Origin: Lysinibacillus sp. G4S2
GTDB taxonomy: Bacteria > Bacillota > Bacilli > Bacillales_A > Planococcaceae
Length of the DNA stretch: 64,000 nt
Reading direction: 5' to 3'
NCBI RefSeq assembly: GCF_030348505.1
Contig: NZ_JAUCFJ010000002.1
Span: forward strand, 3,538,001 to 3,602,000
Shown here: positions 42,859 through 50,820 of the stretch, piece by piece
Layout of the letters: each line of letters starts with the position of its first letter
How positions within the stretch are numbered: position 1 is the first letter of the stretch
The notes under the pieces: generated by a model
Databases searched by the model: none
Told to the model about the DNA's origin: nothing
Seen by the model: only the letters and a program-made list of their open reading frames with translations
Program-made: the position numbers and the translations under genes

Positions 42859-43368
42859 TTGAAAAAACTTTTATCTATTTTTGTTTTATCGTTATTAGTG
42901 TTAAGTGCTTGTGGTGAAGATAAAAAGGTTGTTGAAAAAAATCAAAATGAAACGCCAATAGAAGCTTCACACGAAGAACATGCACATGCTTCTGGAGATA
43001 TTCAAGAGGAAACTGCATCTGCTAATGTGCTACCATCCTTTTTAGATAATCAAACTGAAAACATTCGCTTAGTGTATCAAATTGCTGGACAATCTACCGA
43101 AATTCTAGAATGGATGCCATGCTATTGTGGATGTGGAGAATCAGTTGGACATAAAAGCAATCTAAACTGCTTTATTCAGGAAAAGCGTAAGGATGGAACA
43201 ATTGTCTGGGATGATCACGGTACTCGTTGTAACGTTTGCCTAGAAATCGCTGTACAGTCTGCAAAAATGCATAAAGATGGCATGAGTCTCAAAGAAATTC
43301 GTCAAAAAATTGATGACACATATAAAGAAGGCTACGCAAAACCAACTCCGACAGACATGCCTGCTTAA
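42859..43368 (+). CDS. PCYCGC-motif lipoprotein
   Basis: This 169-residue lipoprotein has a signal peptide with lipobox LSACG (Cys about residue 19) and a His/Glu-rich linker (HEEHAHASGD). The conserved domain has WMPCYCGCGESVGHKSNLNCF and DDHGTRCNVCLEIA. The cluster of seven cysteines and histidines suggests metal (copper, zinc or Fe-S) binding, but the family function is not established. The start is TTG at 42859 with an AGGAGG SD. A terminator follows at once. Confidence 0.85.
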   Translation: MKKLLSIFVLSLLVLSACGEDKKVVEKNQNETPIEASHEEHAHASGDIQEETASANVLPSFLDNQTENIRLVYQIAGQSTEILEWMPCYCGCGESVGHKSNLNCFIQEKRKDGTIVWDDHGTRCNVCLEIAVQSAKMHKDGMSLKEIRQKIDDTYKEGYAKPTPTDMPA

Positions 43369-43379
43369 GAACAAATAGT

Positions 43380-43416
43380 TAAAGAGCTACATCCTCGGGG
43401 ATGTAGCTCTTTAGTC
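43380..43416 (+). terminator. Terminator of the PCYCGC lipoprotein gene
   Basis: AAGAGCTACATCC pairs with GGATGTAGCTCTT around TCGG. The T-run is short (TTTAGT). Confidence 0.8.
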
Positions 43417-43469
43417 TAGAAGAAAACTATGCTTTTGGTTAACCACAATATAGTTTCTTTTATCAATAA

Positions 43470-43760
43470 AGAGGCGGGGACAAAACCTCATTTTTCTGCA
43501 GCGAAAGTGGGGCGGAGCGCAACGACAGCGACAAAAATCATTAATGAGCTGCAGTTTTGAGATTTGTCGAGAACTTTTGATTGTTTATCGACCAACTTTA
43601 TCGATTTATCAACCAACTTTTGAAAAATATCGACATCTACCTTCATGCAACACTCTCTGACCGCACTGATAAATTGCATCGCTATGACATAAGCATATTT
43701 TTTTACGCAAAATTGATTTATCGCGCTTTTTAAGGTTTTGACCAGTTTTGCCCCATCCAT
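43470..43760. repeat. Composite repeat element with 21-bp array, copy 2
   Basis: The 5' block GGGGACAAAACCTCATTTTT + CTGCAGCGAAAGTGGGGCGG is followed by GAGCGCAACGACAGCGACAA. Array units start at 43563, 43584, 43605 and 43626 (TTTGTCG, TTTATCG, TTTATCA, AATATCG), exactly 21 bp apart. The 3' block is CATGCAACACTCTCTGACCG + CACTGA ... GCGCTTTTTAAGG + TTTTGACCAGTTTTGCCCCA. GGGGACAAAAC at the left and GTTTTGCCCC at the right form imperfect inverted ends. Confidence 0.85.
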
Positions 43761-43766
43761 TTTTTG

Positions 43767-44303
43767 TTATTTAACAAGCTGTAGCACTGTTTTAAAATGT
43801 GGATGATCTGCACGTTGTAGTAGCTCATATAAAATCATTTCTGTGCTTGTTGGTAAAATTCCAAGTGCCTTCATCTTCTCTAGCCCTATCTCCTTATTGG
43901 CCTTTGTACGAGAGGACACAGCATCTACAACAACTTCGACCTCAAGCCCTTGCTCTTTTAAATGTCGCGCTGTTTGGTAGACACAAATATGCGCTTCGAT
44001 ACCTGTCACGATAAATTGAGTACGACCACTCGCCTTCAATGCAGCAACAAATTCTTGCTCCTGGCAAGCACTAAATGCCATTTTTGCAATCGCTTGCCCT
44101 TGAAGATGCTGAGCAATATTTAACGGAGTCCCACCTAAACGACTAGGATTTTGTTCAAGCCATAAAATGGGTACTTCCAATACCTTCATAGCTTGTACCA
44201 GCTTTGCCACATTTTCAACCACTGCTTCACTTTCATCAACAATTGTCGCTAACTTGCCCTGCACATCGACGACAACTAAACACGCTTCCTCTATTGTAAA
44301 CAT
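43767..44303 (-). CDS. Isochorismatase-like cysteine hydrolase
   Basis: This 178-residue member of the isochorismatase/nicotinamidase superfamily shows the catalytic triad: Asp in LVVVDVQGKL, Lys in AIAKMAFSAC and Cys in GIEAHICVYQTA. The substrate is unknown, and no siderophore or NAD genes lie nearby. The composite repeat lies immediately downstream. The SD is GGGG-type ahead of the ATG at 44303. Confidence 0.88.
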   Translation of the reverse strand: MFTIEEACLVVVDVQGKLATIVDESEAVVENVAKLVQAMKVLEVPILWLEQNPSRLGGTPLNIAQHLQGQAIAKMAFSACQEQEFVAALKASGRTQFIVTGIEAHICVYQTARHLKEQGLEVEVVVDAVSSRTKANKEIGLEKMKALGILPTSTEMILYELLQRADHPHFKTVLQLVK

Positions 44304-44368
44304 TCAAAACACCCCTTATTTCATTTTCACAGTTCATTATACCGAAAGTTGCTTGGTTTATGGGGAAA

Positions 44369-44605
44369 GATCAATTATGCTCGGCATAATTGCGTCCGAA
44401 TCGGCTTTATGCTTAGACCTGCATGATGCAGGACAGTTAGCCGTTATCGCATGGATGTGATGATTTTGGGCTAACATCCTTTTATTAACGCCTTTCCGAT
44501 TCCGTTACATCCGCTAGAGGCTTTAACTTCTTTCAGCGGATGTTTGGACACCCGCTGAAAAGGGACTTAAAACCGCATTTGCTGAAAGAAGTTAAAAAAA
44601 TTCCG
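44369..44605. repeat. Family II dispersed repeat, long copy
   Basis: It opens CAATTATGCTCGGCATAATT + GCGTCCGAATCGG. Later come TCCGTTACATCCGCTAGAGG, CTTTAACTTCTTTCAGCGGA, TGTTTGGACACCCGCTGAAA and finally GCTGAAAGAAGTTAAA. The order matches the copy at 20,151-20,318, with about 110 bases of unrelated sequence in the middle. Confidence 0.8.
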
Positions 44606-44724
44606 TCCATCAAATAGTAACGGTAAATACAATCAATATTACATCTTAGCCTCCATCAAACCAGTGGATATACCGATAATATGGACAACATAAGAATATC
44701 TAAACAACTGATATTTTAAAACCT

Positions 44725-45009
44725 TTATTTTTCTTTTCGTTTTGAAACATTTAATTTAAATTTCTTATGAACAAAAAATAGAACTAAATAATTTAAAAGA
44801 ATATTTATTGCTAGTATTCCAATATTGAAATTGGTTTGAGTAAAATTTTTTGAAGTAAATAGCGAGAAGAAATTATTTATATCATTTTTACCGTAAAAAG
44901 TAACCCATTGAAAAGGCGCTCCAAAAGTTGTAGATTTATTCGAAATAAAAATAGTTGAAAGTAATGCTATAAATATACTAATCCAAATTATTTTTTTGTT
45001 ATCTTGCAT
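44725..45009 (-). CDS. Small two-helix membrane protein of unknown function
   Basis: This protein of about 94 residues has helices at about 6-24 and 60-85 (NIGILAINILLNYLVLFFVHKKFK) and a short polar loop between, with a basic C-terminus. The SD GGAGGGG sits 6 nt from the ATG at 45009. Base composition is more AT-rich than the neighbours, which hints at transfer. No family recognised. Confidence 0.65.
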   Translation of the reverse strand: MQDNKKIIWISIFIALLSTIFISNKSTTFGAPFQWVTFYGKNDINNFFSLFTSKNFTQTNFNIGILAINILLNYLVLFFVHKKFKLNVSKRKEK

Positions 45010-45024
45010 CATTTTCCCCTCCAA

Positions 45025-45534
45025 ATTTTATTTGTAATAAAACAACAACACCTCTAAAATTTCAGATAATTATATATCTTTAAATACTGAGCAATGTTAA
45101 TATCAATATCACGACGAAAAAATTCCATTGCTACAACGATTGCAGCCGACGCCATTCCACACAAACAAACACGAACATTTTATATTTCCGCTGATTAACT
45201 AATATGTAAATTACGAAATATAAGCTCATATATACCTATCTATATTTCCATTCGTTCGTATTTAAACCTAAAAAGCATTTTGGATTTATCTCAATTGTGT
45301 ACATTTTGTTGCTTACCTGTCATTATTCTGCTCGAATAGTGAGAATTTTATTTTTTCTCTTGAAATTTGAGTTATAATCCAGTAAAGTGCTTTTATCCCG
45401 CTTTAACGGTCTATTTTGATAGTCTATGAAACTGACCATATAAGCCCGATAGGTTCAACAACCAATTAATAGGGAATAATAACTTCCTATGATTGAGATT
45501 TCACCTTATTAAACATAACAAGGAGTGTATCGCT
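45025..45534. other. Gene-free upstream region and long leader of serC
   Basis: A TATAAT (45373-45378) lies 157 bases before the serC start, leaving a leader of about 150 nt. That leader holds a hairpin ATAGGGAA/TTCCTAT-like (about 45,469-45,490) close to the start. I could not match it to a known riboswitch or a T-box: no GGTGGNACC sequence is present. The rest of the gap shows nothing I can support. Confidence 0.5.
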
Positions 45535-46623
45535 TTGACACAACGTGCATACAATTTTAACGCAGGCCCATCTGCACTACCAGTAGAAGTATTAGAAAAA
45601 GCCCAACAACAATTAGTAAACTTCCGTGAATCAGGTATGTCAATTATGGAAATGAGCCATCGCAGTGCCATTTTCGATGAAGTACATAATGAAGCAATTG
45701 CTTTATTGAAAAAGCTTTATGCTATCCCAGAAAACTATGAAGTCCTTTTCCTACAAGGTGGAGCTAGTCTTCAATTTACTATGATCCCAATGAACTTCCT
45801 ACAGGCCGATCAAAAGGCAAGCTACGTATTATCAGGCTCTTGGTCTGAAAAAGCATTCAAAGAGGCAAAATTTTTTGGTACGCCTGTTGAAGCTGCTAGC
45901 ACAAAGGAAAATCAATACCGCAATATCCCAGCTTTAGCTGACATTCAATTTAATGAAGATGATGCCTATGTGCATATCACTTCGAACAATACAATTTATG
46001 GTACACAATGGAAAGAATTCCCTGAAACAGGTAATGTATCGTTAGTTGCAGATATGTCTAGTGATATTCTTTCTAAGCCAGTTGATGTAAGTAAATTCGG
46101 TCTAATTTATGCAGGGGCTCAAAAAAACCTTGGTCCATCTGGTGTAACAGTAGTCATTATTCGCAAAGATTTGCTAGAAAAAGCGAATAAAAATATTCCA
46201 ACAATGCTAAAATACACAACACATGCTGACAGTAACTCTTTATACAATACACCACCAACTTTTGGTATCTATATGCTAGGTGAAGTATTGAAATGGGTAG
46301 AGTCTAAAGGCGGCGTTGCTGAAATTGCGAAGCATAATGAATTAAAGGCAAAAGTAATTTATGATGCCATTGACAATAGCAATGGATTCTATAAAGGTCA
46401 TGCAACACCTGAAAGCCGTTCTTTAATGAACATCACTTTCCGTGTTGCTGACGAAGAGCTTGAAAAACAATTCCTTGCTGAAGCAAAAGCAGCAGGATTT
46501 GTTGGACTAAATGGACACCGTTCTGTAGGTGGCTGTCGTGCCTCTACTTATAATGCTGTACCATTAGAGGCTTGTGAAGCATTACGTGACTTTATGGTAG
46601 CTTTCCAACAAAAACATCAATAA
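45535..46623 (+). CDS. serC: Phosphoserine aminotransferase
   Basis: This PLP enzyme of serine synthesis also serves pyridoxal phosphate synthesis in some bacteria. It starts AYNFNAGPSALP, has GGASLQFTMIPMN, the PLP lysine in YAGAQKNLGPSG and the C-terminal GHRSVGGCRAS. Length is about 362 residues. The start is TTG at 45535 with AAGGAG 9 nt upstream. The longer frame starts in the leader and is not supported. It is followed by a strong terminator and a repeat island. Confidence 0.94.
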   Translation: MTQRAYNFNAGPSALPVEVLEKAQQQLVNFRESGMSIMEMSHRSAIFDEVHNEAIALLKKLYAIPENYEVLFLQGGASLQFTMIPMNFLQADQKASYVLSGSWSEKAFKEAKFFGTPVEAASTKENQYRNIPALADIQFNEDDAYVHITSNNTIYGTQWKEFPETGNVSLVADMSSDILSKPVDVSKFGLIYAGAQKNLGPSGVTVVIIRKDLLEKANKNIPTMLKYTTHADSNSLYNTPPTFGIYMLGEVLKWVESKGGVAEIAKHNELKAKVIYDAIDNSNGFYKGHATPESRSLMNITFRVADEELEKQFLAEAKAAGFVGLNGHRSVGGCRASTYNAVPLEACEALRDFMVAFQQKHQ

Positions 46624-46625
46624 TA

Positions 46626-46673
46626 AAAAAAGACGAATGAATACTTTAACGTAATCATTCGTCTTTTTTTATC
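46626..46673 (+). terminator. Terminator of serC
   Basis: AAAGACGAATGA pairs with TCATTCGTCTTT, followed by TTTTT. Confidence 0.93.
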
Positions 46674-46711
46674 TTTACTACTAGCAATACATCGAGAAGA
46701 CACTTGAATAT

Positions 46712-46947
46712 GGCTCATCCTCAAAAGTTGTGGATGCCATTGTTAAAACATATGCGCCCGTGTATTAGTTGATCTTCGTTCCGGCTTGGCGACTCCTTGG
46801 AAATTAGCGTCACAGATGAGGCCTTGGAGCGAGCAACGCGAGTGAAGCGGCTCATCTGACACCCCGAGAAGCTTTGCTCTGTGCGAAAGCGAAGCGACAG
46901 CAACAACTAAGTGCCCAATCACCCCCCTCTTTTTTTGCCGAAGAGCC
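46712..46947. repeat. Family I repeat, full copy in the island between serC and the coat-like gene
   Basis: The left end is GGCTCATCCTCAAAAGTTGT + GGATGCCATTG. The core is TCTTCGTTCCGGCTTGGCGA, TAGCGTCACAGATGAGGCCT and GAAGCGGCTCATC. An antisense module III (GCTCTGTGCGAAAGCGAAGC) follows. The right end reads TTTTTTGCCGAAGAGCC. Confidence 0.82.
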
Positions 46948-46949
46948 AA

Positions 46950-46992
46950 AAAAAGAGTTGTCTCAGCGCAAGAGAAAACTCTTTTTTTAATA
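46950..46992. terminator. Terminator-like hairpin inside the repeat island
   Basis: AAAAAGAGTT pairs with AACTCTTTTT around a CTCAGCGCAAGAG-containing loop, with A and T runs on both sides. No gene ends directly before it. Confidence 0.6.
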
Positions 46993-47078
46993 TTGAAAAA
47001 TAAAGTGATCAAGGTAATCTTTGTGAATGTTTTAGTGTCGAGCTCCAAAATAGAATCGCTAAAGCTCCTTTCGTTCGT

Positions 47079-47225
47079 TTTATAGGAATACTTTGAAGAT
47101 TTATCGAAACAAAATCGCTCTTTATCGAAACTATTTGAGCTTTTATCGAAACAAAATCTCATTTTATCGAAACTATTTGGGCTTTTATCGAAAAACGAGC
47201 TCTTTCTATCAAAGAAATCAACCAC
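47079..47225. repeat. Seven-unit array with exact 21-bp phasing (TTTATCGAAAC anchor)
   Basis: Units start at 47079, 47100, 47121, 47142, 47163, 47184 and 47205 with no indel. The anchor is T(T/C)TATCGAAA in the inner units and TTTATAGGAA or TCTATCAAAG at the edges. The other half alternates between CAAAATCNC and TATTTGRGC, giving a 42-bp super-period, as in the large array at 18,823. Confidence 0.9.
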
Positions 47226-47243
47226 ACGTTTTGCTGAAGAGCC
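47215..47243. repeat. Family I right end abutting the 21-bp array
   Basis: AAATCAACCACACGTTTTGC + TGAAGAGCC matches the right end of the full copy that follows (47,459-47,487). The array therefore sits directly against a family I end. Confidence 0.75.
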
Positions 47244-47280
47244 AAAAGAAGACAAACCCCTGTGATACAAACCAAATTAT

Positions 47281-47487
47281 GGCTCATCACCATAAGTTGT
47301 GGATGACATTTTTAAAAATATATGCACTGTATATTGGTTGATTGGAGTGGAGACTGGGCGACTCCTAGGGGATTAGCGTCACAGATGAGACCCTGGAGCG
47401 AGCATCGCGAGTGAAGCGGCTCATCGGACGCCCCCTGGAAAGCGCCCAGTCGGAACGGAAATCAACCACACGTTTTAGTGAAGAGCC
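47281..47487. repeat. Family I repeat, cleanest full copy (207 bp)
   Basis: It runs from GGCTCATCACCATAAGTTGT through GTTGATTGGAGTGGAGACTG, GCGTCACAGATGAGACCCTG, GAGCATCGCGAGTGAAGCGG and CGCCCAGTCGGAACGGAAAT to CCACACGTTTTAGTGAAGAGCC (written here in blocks). It has no module III insertion and so approximates the ancestral element. The whole RNA could fold into a long rod because GTTGATT, CTGGGCG and the outer ends all have complements at the other side. Confidence 0.88.
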
Positions 47488-47599
47488 CAAATTATACAAA
47501 AACAGCAAAATCCCTCTATCAATATTTAAGAAAAAATAACTTTTTAAATTACCTATCGGACATTTACCAATCTCTTTTTCTTGATAAATAATAGATTAC

Positions 47600-47623
47600 A
47601 GTGTAAGGTGCAAACTTTACACT
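47600..47623 (+). promoter_or_regulatory. Palindrome upstream of the coat-like gene
   Basis: AGTGTAAG and CTTTACACT form an imperfect inverted repeat with a 7-base spacer about 25 bases before the start codon. It may be an operator or a leader hairpin; no sporulation sigma-factor site was assigned with confidence. Confidence 0.35.
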
Positions 47624-47647
47624 AATAGCCACGGGGCGGTCTTAGTA

Positions 47648-47956
47648 ATGGAAGATAATCGATTCGCAACACATATGAACTGGGATTACAGCAAGTGTCA
47701 TAAAAAATGTTGTCATGAAATGGAAAAATACTCTAGTAGATTCAGCCATAACTGTAAAGATTGTATTTGCCATCAATTAAGAAAATTAGAAGTCCCAACT
47801 AGACTAGACATCTTTTTATCTGGATGTAGTAGTTTCCTTGGTGTGACATTCATTGCCTTCGACCCACAAAATTGTTGTGCAACTTTCCTAGAAACAACTT
47901 CAATAATTCTAACAATTGATTGCAATAAGATTGATGCTATTCGCAGAATTGCTTAG
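47648..47956 (+). CDS. CotY/CotZ-like cysteine-rich spore coat protein
   Basis: This 102-residue protein has about nine cysteines, including HKKCCHEMEK, NCKDCICHQLRKL and the C-terminal NCCATFLET. The CICxxLRKL segment and the Cys-rich beta C-terminus resemble the CotY/CotZ family of spore crust and exosporium proteins, though this one is shorter than usual (about 150). That makes it a likely but not certain member. The upstream GGGGCGG is a moderate SD. It is a single gene with a terminator. Confidence 0.65.
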   Translation: MEDNRFATHMNWDYSKCHKKCCHEMEKYSSRFSHNCKDCICHQLRKLEVPTRLDIFLSGCSSFLGVTFIAFDPQNCCATFLETTSIILTIDCNKIDAIRRIA

Positions 47957-47964
47957 AAACTATT

Positions 47965-48014
47965 AAAGGGTTAGTTCCAAGTGAAACATCACTTGGAGCT
48001 AACCCTTTTTTTAG
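47965..48014 (+). terminator. Terminator of the coat-like gene, facing zur
   Basis: GGGTTAGTTCCAAGTG pairs with CACTTGGAGCTAACCC, with one mismatched position, followed by TTTTTTT. Confidence 0.92.
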
Positions 48015-48054
48015 TATTGTCATTTTAGATTTACAGTAGTAAAAAACTCAAGCT

Positions 48055-48477
48055 TTAAAAGGCTTCATGTTTACATTCTGGACATTTACCATAAATCTCA
48101 AATTTATGATTTTCAATTTCATAGTCTGGTAGTTTTTCTCCGAGCATTTCCATAGGACAAAGATTTAGCTCCTTGACATTGCCACAATCCATACAAATAA
48201 AATGATGGTGATGATGTTCAGACTCGCAATGCATACGGAAATTTCGCTCCCCAGATAACTCCGTTTCATCCAGTATTCCAAGCTTCACAAACGTTGCTAG
48301 GTTGCGATAAATTGTATCAAAACTCATACCAGGAAAATCTTTTTTTAAAACATCCAATAAGTCACGAGCCGTTAGATATTTATCTGTTGCTGCAAACATA
48401 TCTAAAATTAACTCCCGCTTATCTGTTTTTTTATAGCCGTTCTTTTTTAAAATTTCCCACGCTTTCGAAACATTCAC
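48055..48477 (-). CDS. zur: Zinc uptake regulator Zur (Fur family)
   Basis: This 140-residue Fur-family repressor has an N-terminal winged helix (about 1-85). The sensory His cluster is EHHHHHFIC, and two CxxC pairs (CMDC and CPEC) form the structural zinc site. It is assigned to Zur rather than Fur or PerR because it overlaps znuB by one base (TAGTG), so it forms an operon with the zinc transporter. The start is GTG with the SD AGGAGG. B. subtilis zur (yqfV) is in a comparable position. Confidence 0.93.
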   Translation of the reverse strand: MNVSKAWEILKKNGYKKTDKRELILDMFAATDKYLTARDLLDVLKKDFPGMSFDTIYRNLATFVKLGILDETELSGERNFRMHCESEHHHHHFICMDCGNVKELNLCPMEMLGEKLPDYEIENHKFEIYGKCPECKHEAF

Positions 48478-49337
48478 TAAGCAACCTCCTCTTGTTTTGC
48501 AGTTATTTTAAATACTACTTTCTTCCCTAGAATAACTAGCAACAAAATGAAGATGGAAGTGACGACAATTGTACCACCAGGCGCTAAATCCAGATAAAAA
48601 GCACTGACAAGACCTATTAACACAGCTGCTTCCCCAAAGACAATCGCATAGATAATCGTTTGCTTAAAGCCCTTTGCCAAGCGCATGGCAGCAGCCACTG
48701 GTAATGTCATTAGTGATGACACAAGCAAAATACCAACTATACGCATACTTGCAGCAATAACTAGTGCTGTCACAACCATAAATAAGAGATGAATCCAACG
48801 TGCAGGTAGACCGCTAGCTTTTGCATATTCCTCGTCAAACGATAAAACAAAAAGCTCCTTAAAAAATAACAACAAAAAGATAATAACAACGGCAGCAATT
48901 CCTACCACTACCCATAAATCCTGACGTGACACAGCTGATACCGAACCAAATAAATAGCTCATTAAATCCGTGCTAAAGCCACTTGCAAGCGAAATAAATA
49001 TAGCACTAATCCCAATCCCACCTGACATAATAATTGGAATGGCAAGCTCTTCATAGTGCTTATATAAACGTCTAAGACGCTCAATTAAAATCGAACCGCT
49101 GACAGAGGCAATGATGCCTAAATAAATTGGATTTAGCATGGCCAAGGCCGGGACAGATTGACTGATATATAAGCTACCCGCTATACCTGCGAGTGTCACA
49201 TGTGACAAGGCATCTGCAATAAGTGACAGCCTGCGAACAACAATAAAAACACCTAGCAGTGGTGCCAATATGCCAATTAATATTCCCGAGAAAAAGGCAT
49301 TTTGTAAAAATTCATAGTTAAAAATTGCTTCAATCAT
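48477..49337 (-). CDS. znuB: Zinc ABC transporter permease ZnuB
   Basis: This ABC-3 family permease has eight to nine helices and [14 protein letters not shown] motifs ([16 protein letters not shown] about residues 35-50). The start is ATG at 49337 after GAAGGAG; an extended frame into znuC is not used. It is encoded between znuC and zur. The substrate-binding lipoprotein ZnuA is not in this operon and must be elsewhere. Confidence 0.93.
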   Translation of the reverse strand: MIEAIFNYEFLQNAFFSGILIGILAPLLGVFIVVRRLSLIADALSHVTLAGIAGSLYISQSVPALAMLNPIYLGIIASVSGSILIERLRRLYKHYEELAIPIIMSGGIGISAIFISLASGFSTDLMSYLFGSVSAVSRQDLWVVVGIAAVVIIFLLLFFKELFVLSFDEEYAKASGLPARWIHLLFMVVTALVIAASMRIVGILLVSSLMTLPVAAAMRLAKGFKQTIIYAIVFGEAAVLIGLVSAFYLDLAPGGTIVVTSIFILLLVILGKKVVFKITAKQEEVA

Positions 49338-49351
49338 TGTGCCTTCTCCTT

Positions 49352-50098
49352 CTAGTGAATCTTTCTCACAGAATGGCCATACCAAGCATCAAGCGCATCC
49401 TGAGAAATTGTATCAAATTCATTTTTGTAACCATGGAAGTGTATAGTTTGATTTAAACATGCTACATGGCTGATACGGTTCGATACTGTATCGACATCAT
49501 GTGTAACAAGAATCATTGTAATTCCCTGTTCCCGATTCAATTTGACCAGCATATCATAAAATGACTGTACATTCTCATGATCAATGCCGACAGTTGGTTC
49601 ATCTAATATTAGTAGCCTTGGTTCACTGACTAAGGCTCTTGCAATGAAGACACGTTGCTGTTGCCCACCGGATAATTCACCAATATTACGATTCATAAAA
49701 GCTTCCATTCCAACAGCTTTTAATGCTTCAAGTACTTTTCCTTTTGCATCTCGTCCAGGTTTTTTAAATAGCCCTAATTTTTTAGTTAATCCGCTTTTTA
49801 CTACCTCTTGGACGGTTGCTGGAAATCCTGAATTGAAGGCATTGGATTTTTGTGACACATACCCTATCCATTCACGATGCTTAAAAGTTGCACTTGGTTC
49901 ACCAAATAATTTTATTTCTCCAGACATTGGTCTTAATAATCCTAAAATAATTTTTAATAATGTCGATTTCCCAGAACCATTTGGACCGAGAAGTGCTAAA
50001 AAATCTCCCTCTTCTACACGGAAAGAGATATTTTTTAATACTTGTGTATAGTCATATTGAAATGACACGTTTTCAATTTCAATAAATGCTTTTTTCAT
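49352..50098 (-). CDS. znuC: Zinc ABC transporter ATP-binding protein ZnuC
   Basis: This ATPase has Walker A GPNGSGKST (about residue 40), signature ELSGGQQQR, Walker B LLILDEPTVGID and switch MILVTHD. Its 248 residues are standard. It is the first gene of the znuCB-zur operon and is preceded by a Zur box. The SD is weak (AAGAAG). Confidence 0.92.
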   Translation of the reverse strand: MKKAFIEIENVSFQYDYTQVLKNISFRVEEGDFLALLGPNGSGKSTLLKIILGLLRPMSGEIKLFGEPSATFKHREWIGYVSQKSNAFNSGFPATVQEVVKSGLTKKLGLFKKPGRDAKGKVLEALKAVGMEAFMNRNIGELSGGQQQRVFIARALVSEPRLLILDEPTVGIDHENVQSFYDMLVKLNREQGITMILVTHDVDTVSNRISHVACLNQTIHFHGYKNEFDTISQDALDAWYGHSVRKIH

Positions 50099-50116
50099 GC
50101 ACGATCGCTTCTTTCT

Positions 50117-50137
50117 AATTCAAAATCATTACGATTT
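50117..50137. promoter_or_regulatory. Zur box upstream of znuC
   Basis: The 21-mer matches the B. subtilis Zur consensus (AAATCGTAATNATTACGATT + T) at 18 of 21 positions by eye. The half ATTACGATTT is perfect and the other half (AATTCAAAAT) degenerate. It is centred about 29 bases before the znuC start, where bound Zur would block transcription. Confidence 0.75.
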
Positions 50138-50190
50138 ACAAATTGTAAGTATAAATGAAAGTACCGTTTTTGTAAAGGAAATTATCAGCC

Positions 50191-50527
50191 GTGTTGATTA
50201 GGAAAAAAACAGGTTTATTATAAAGGCTTTTTCTCGTTGCTATTTTGCCAATATATTCCTATTCGAAATCAGCCGATTTGAAGTAATGCAAATGTATAAA
50301 AATGGCTAATCAATATACCTAGAAAATTAGTTTGCTTTTATGTGTCTAATATTGTGGTCTTTTCGCTTAAACAAAGATTTTATTATTTATTTGAACCGCG
50401 CTCAAATTAAATTGTAATAGGCATTGATTCTAACACTTTTAAAGTAAGGGTTTTCATTGTTGTCACGGCGTTCACAAGAAGGATTTCGTTTCAAAGAAAC
50501 TAAAAAACTTTAAAAGGGGGATTGGCT
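50191..50527. other. Gene-free gap upstream of yqfT with a repeated AT-rich sequence
   Basis: 50191-50310 starts TGTTGATTAGGAAAA and continues with TTTATTA, TTTTTCTCGTTGCT and GGCTAATCA. The same succession recurs at about 53,506-53,600 upstream of bdhA. Beyond it only the yqfT upstream region is seen. Confidence 0.5.
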
Positions 50528-50764
50528 TTGAGTATTCAATTTTTACAGCAATTAGCACAAAGTAGTGATAAAGAAGTTGTTGCCATTGCTCGTGCCGAAG
50601 GATTTGAAATTACAACTTCTGAAGTAAAAAAACTTCGACCTTATTTGGAGCAATTCTCATTTACTTGGCTCTTTTTAGGTATTCCGAAAGATATACTTGT
50701 AGAGGTTGAAGCTGTTTTAGGTAGAAAGCGTTCTAGACAGCTTATCGCACTATTTACAAAATAA
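50528..50764 (+). CDS. yqfT: YqfT family protein (DUF2624)
   Basis: This protein of about 78 residues (MSIQFLQQLAQSSDKEVVAIARAEGFEITTSEVKKLRP...) has the size and layout of the DUF2624/YqfT family. It is small, cytosolic and of unknown function. The TTG at 50528 is 7 nt from a GGGGG SD; the TTG at 50522 is too close. It stands between the zinc operon and nfo, matching B. subtilis order. Confidence 0.78.
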   Translation: MSIQFLQQLAQSSDKEVVAIARAEGFEITTSEVKKLRPYLEQFSFTWLFLGIPKDILVEVEAVLGRKRSRQLIALFTK

Positions 50765-50766
50765 TA

Positions 50767-50820
50767 GAAAATAGCCCGACAATCAGTATTTATGCTAGCT
50801 GATTTCGGGCTATTTTTTTA
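50767..50820. terminator. Bidirectional terminator between yqfT and nfo
   Basis: AAATAGCCCGA..AATCAG pairs with CTGATT..TCGGGCTATTT. T-runs on both strands serve both convergent genes. Confidence 0.9.

Noticed and set aside
47093..47341. 82-codon plus-strand frame over the 21-bp array
   Set aside because: The repetitive FYRN sequence comes from the phased repeat and family I end; there is no SD.
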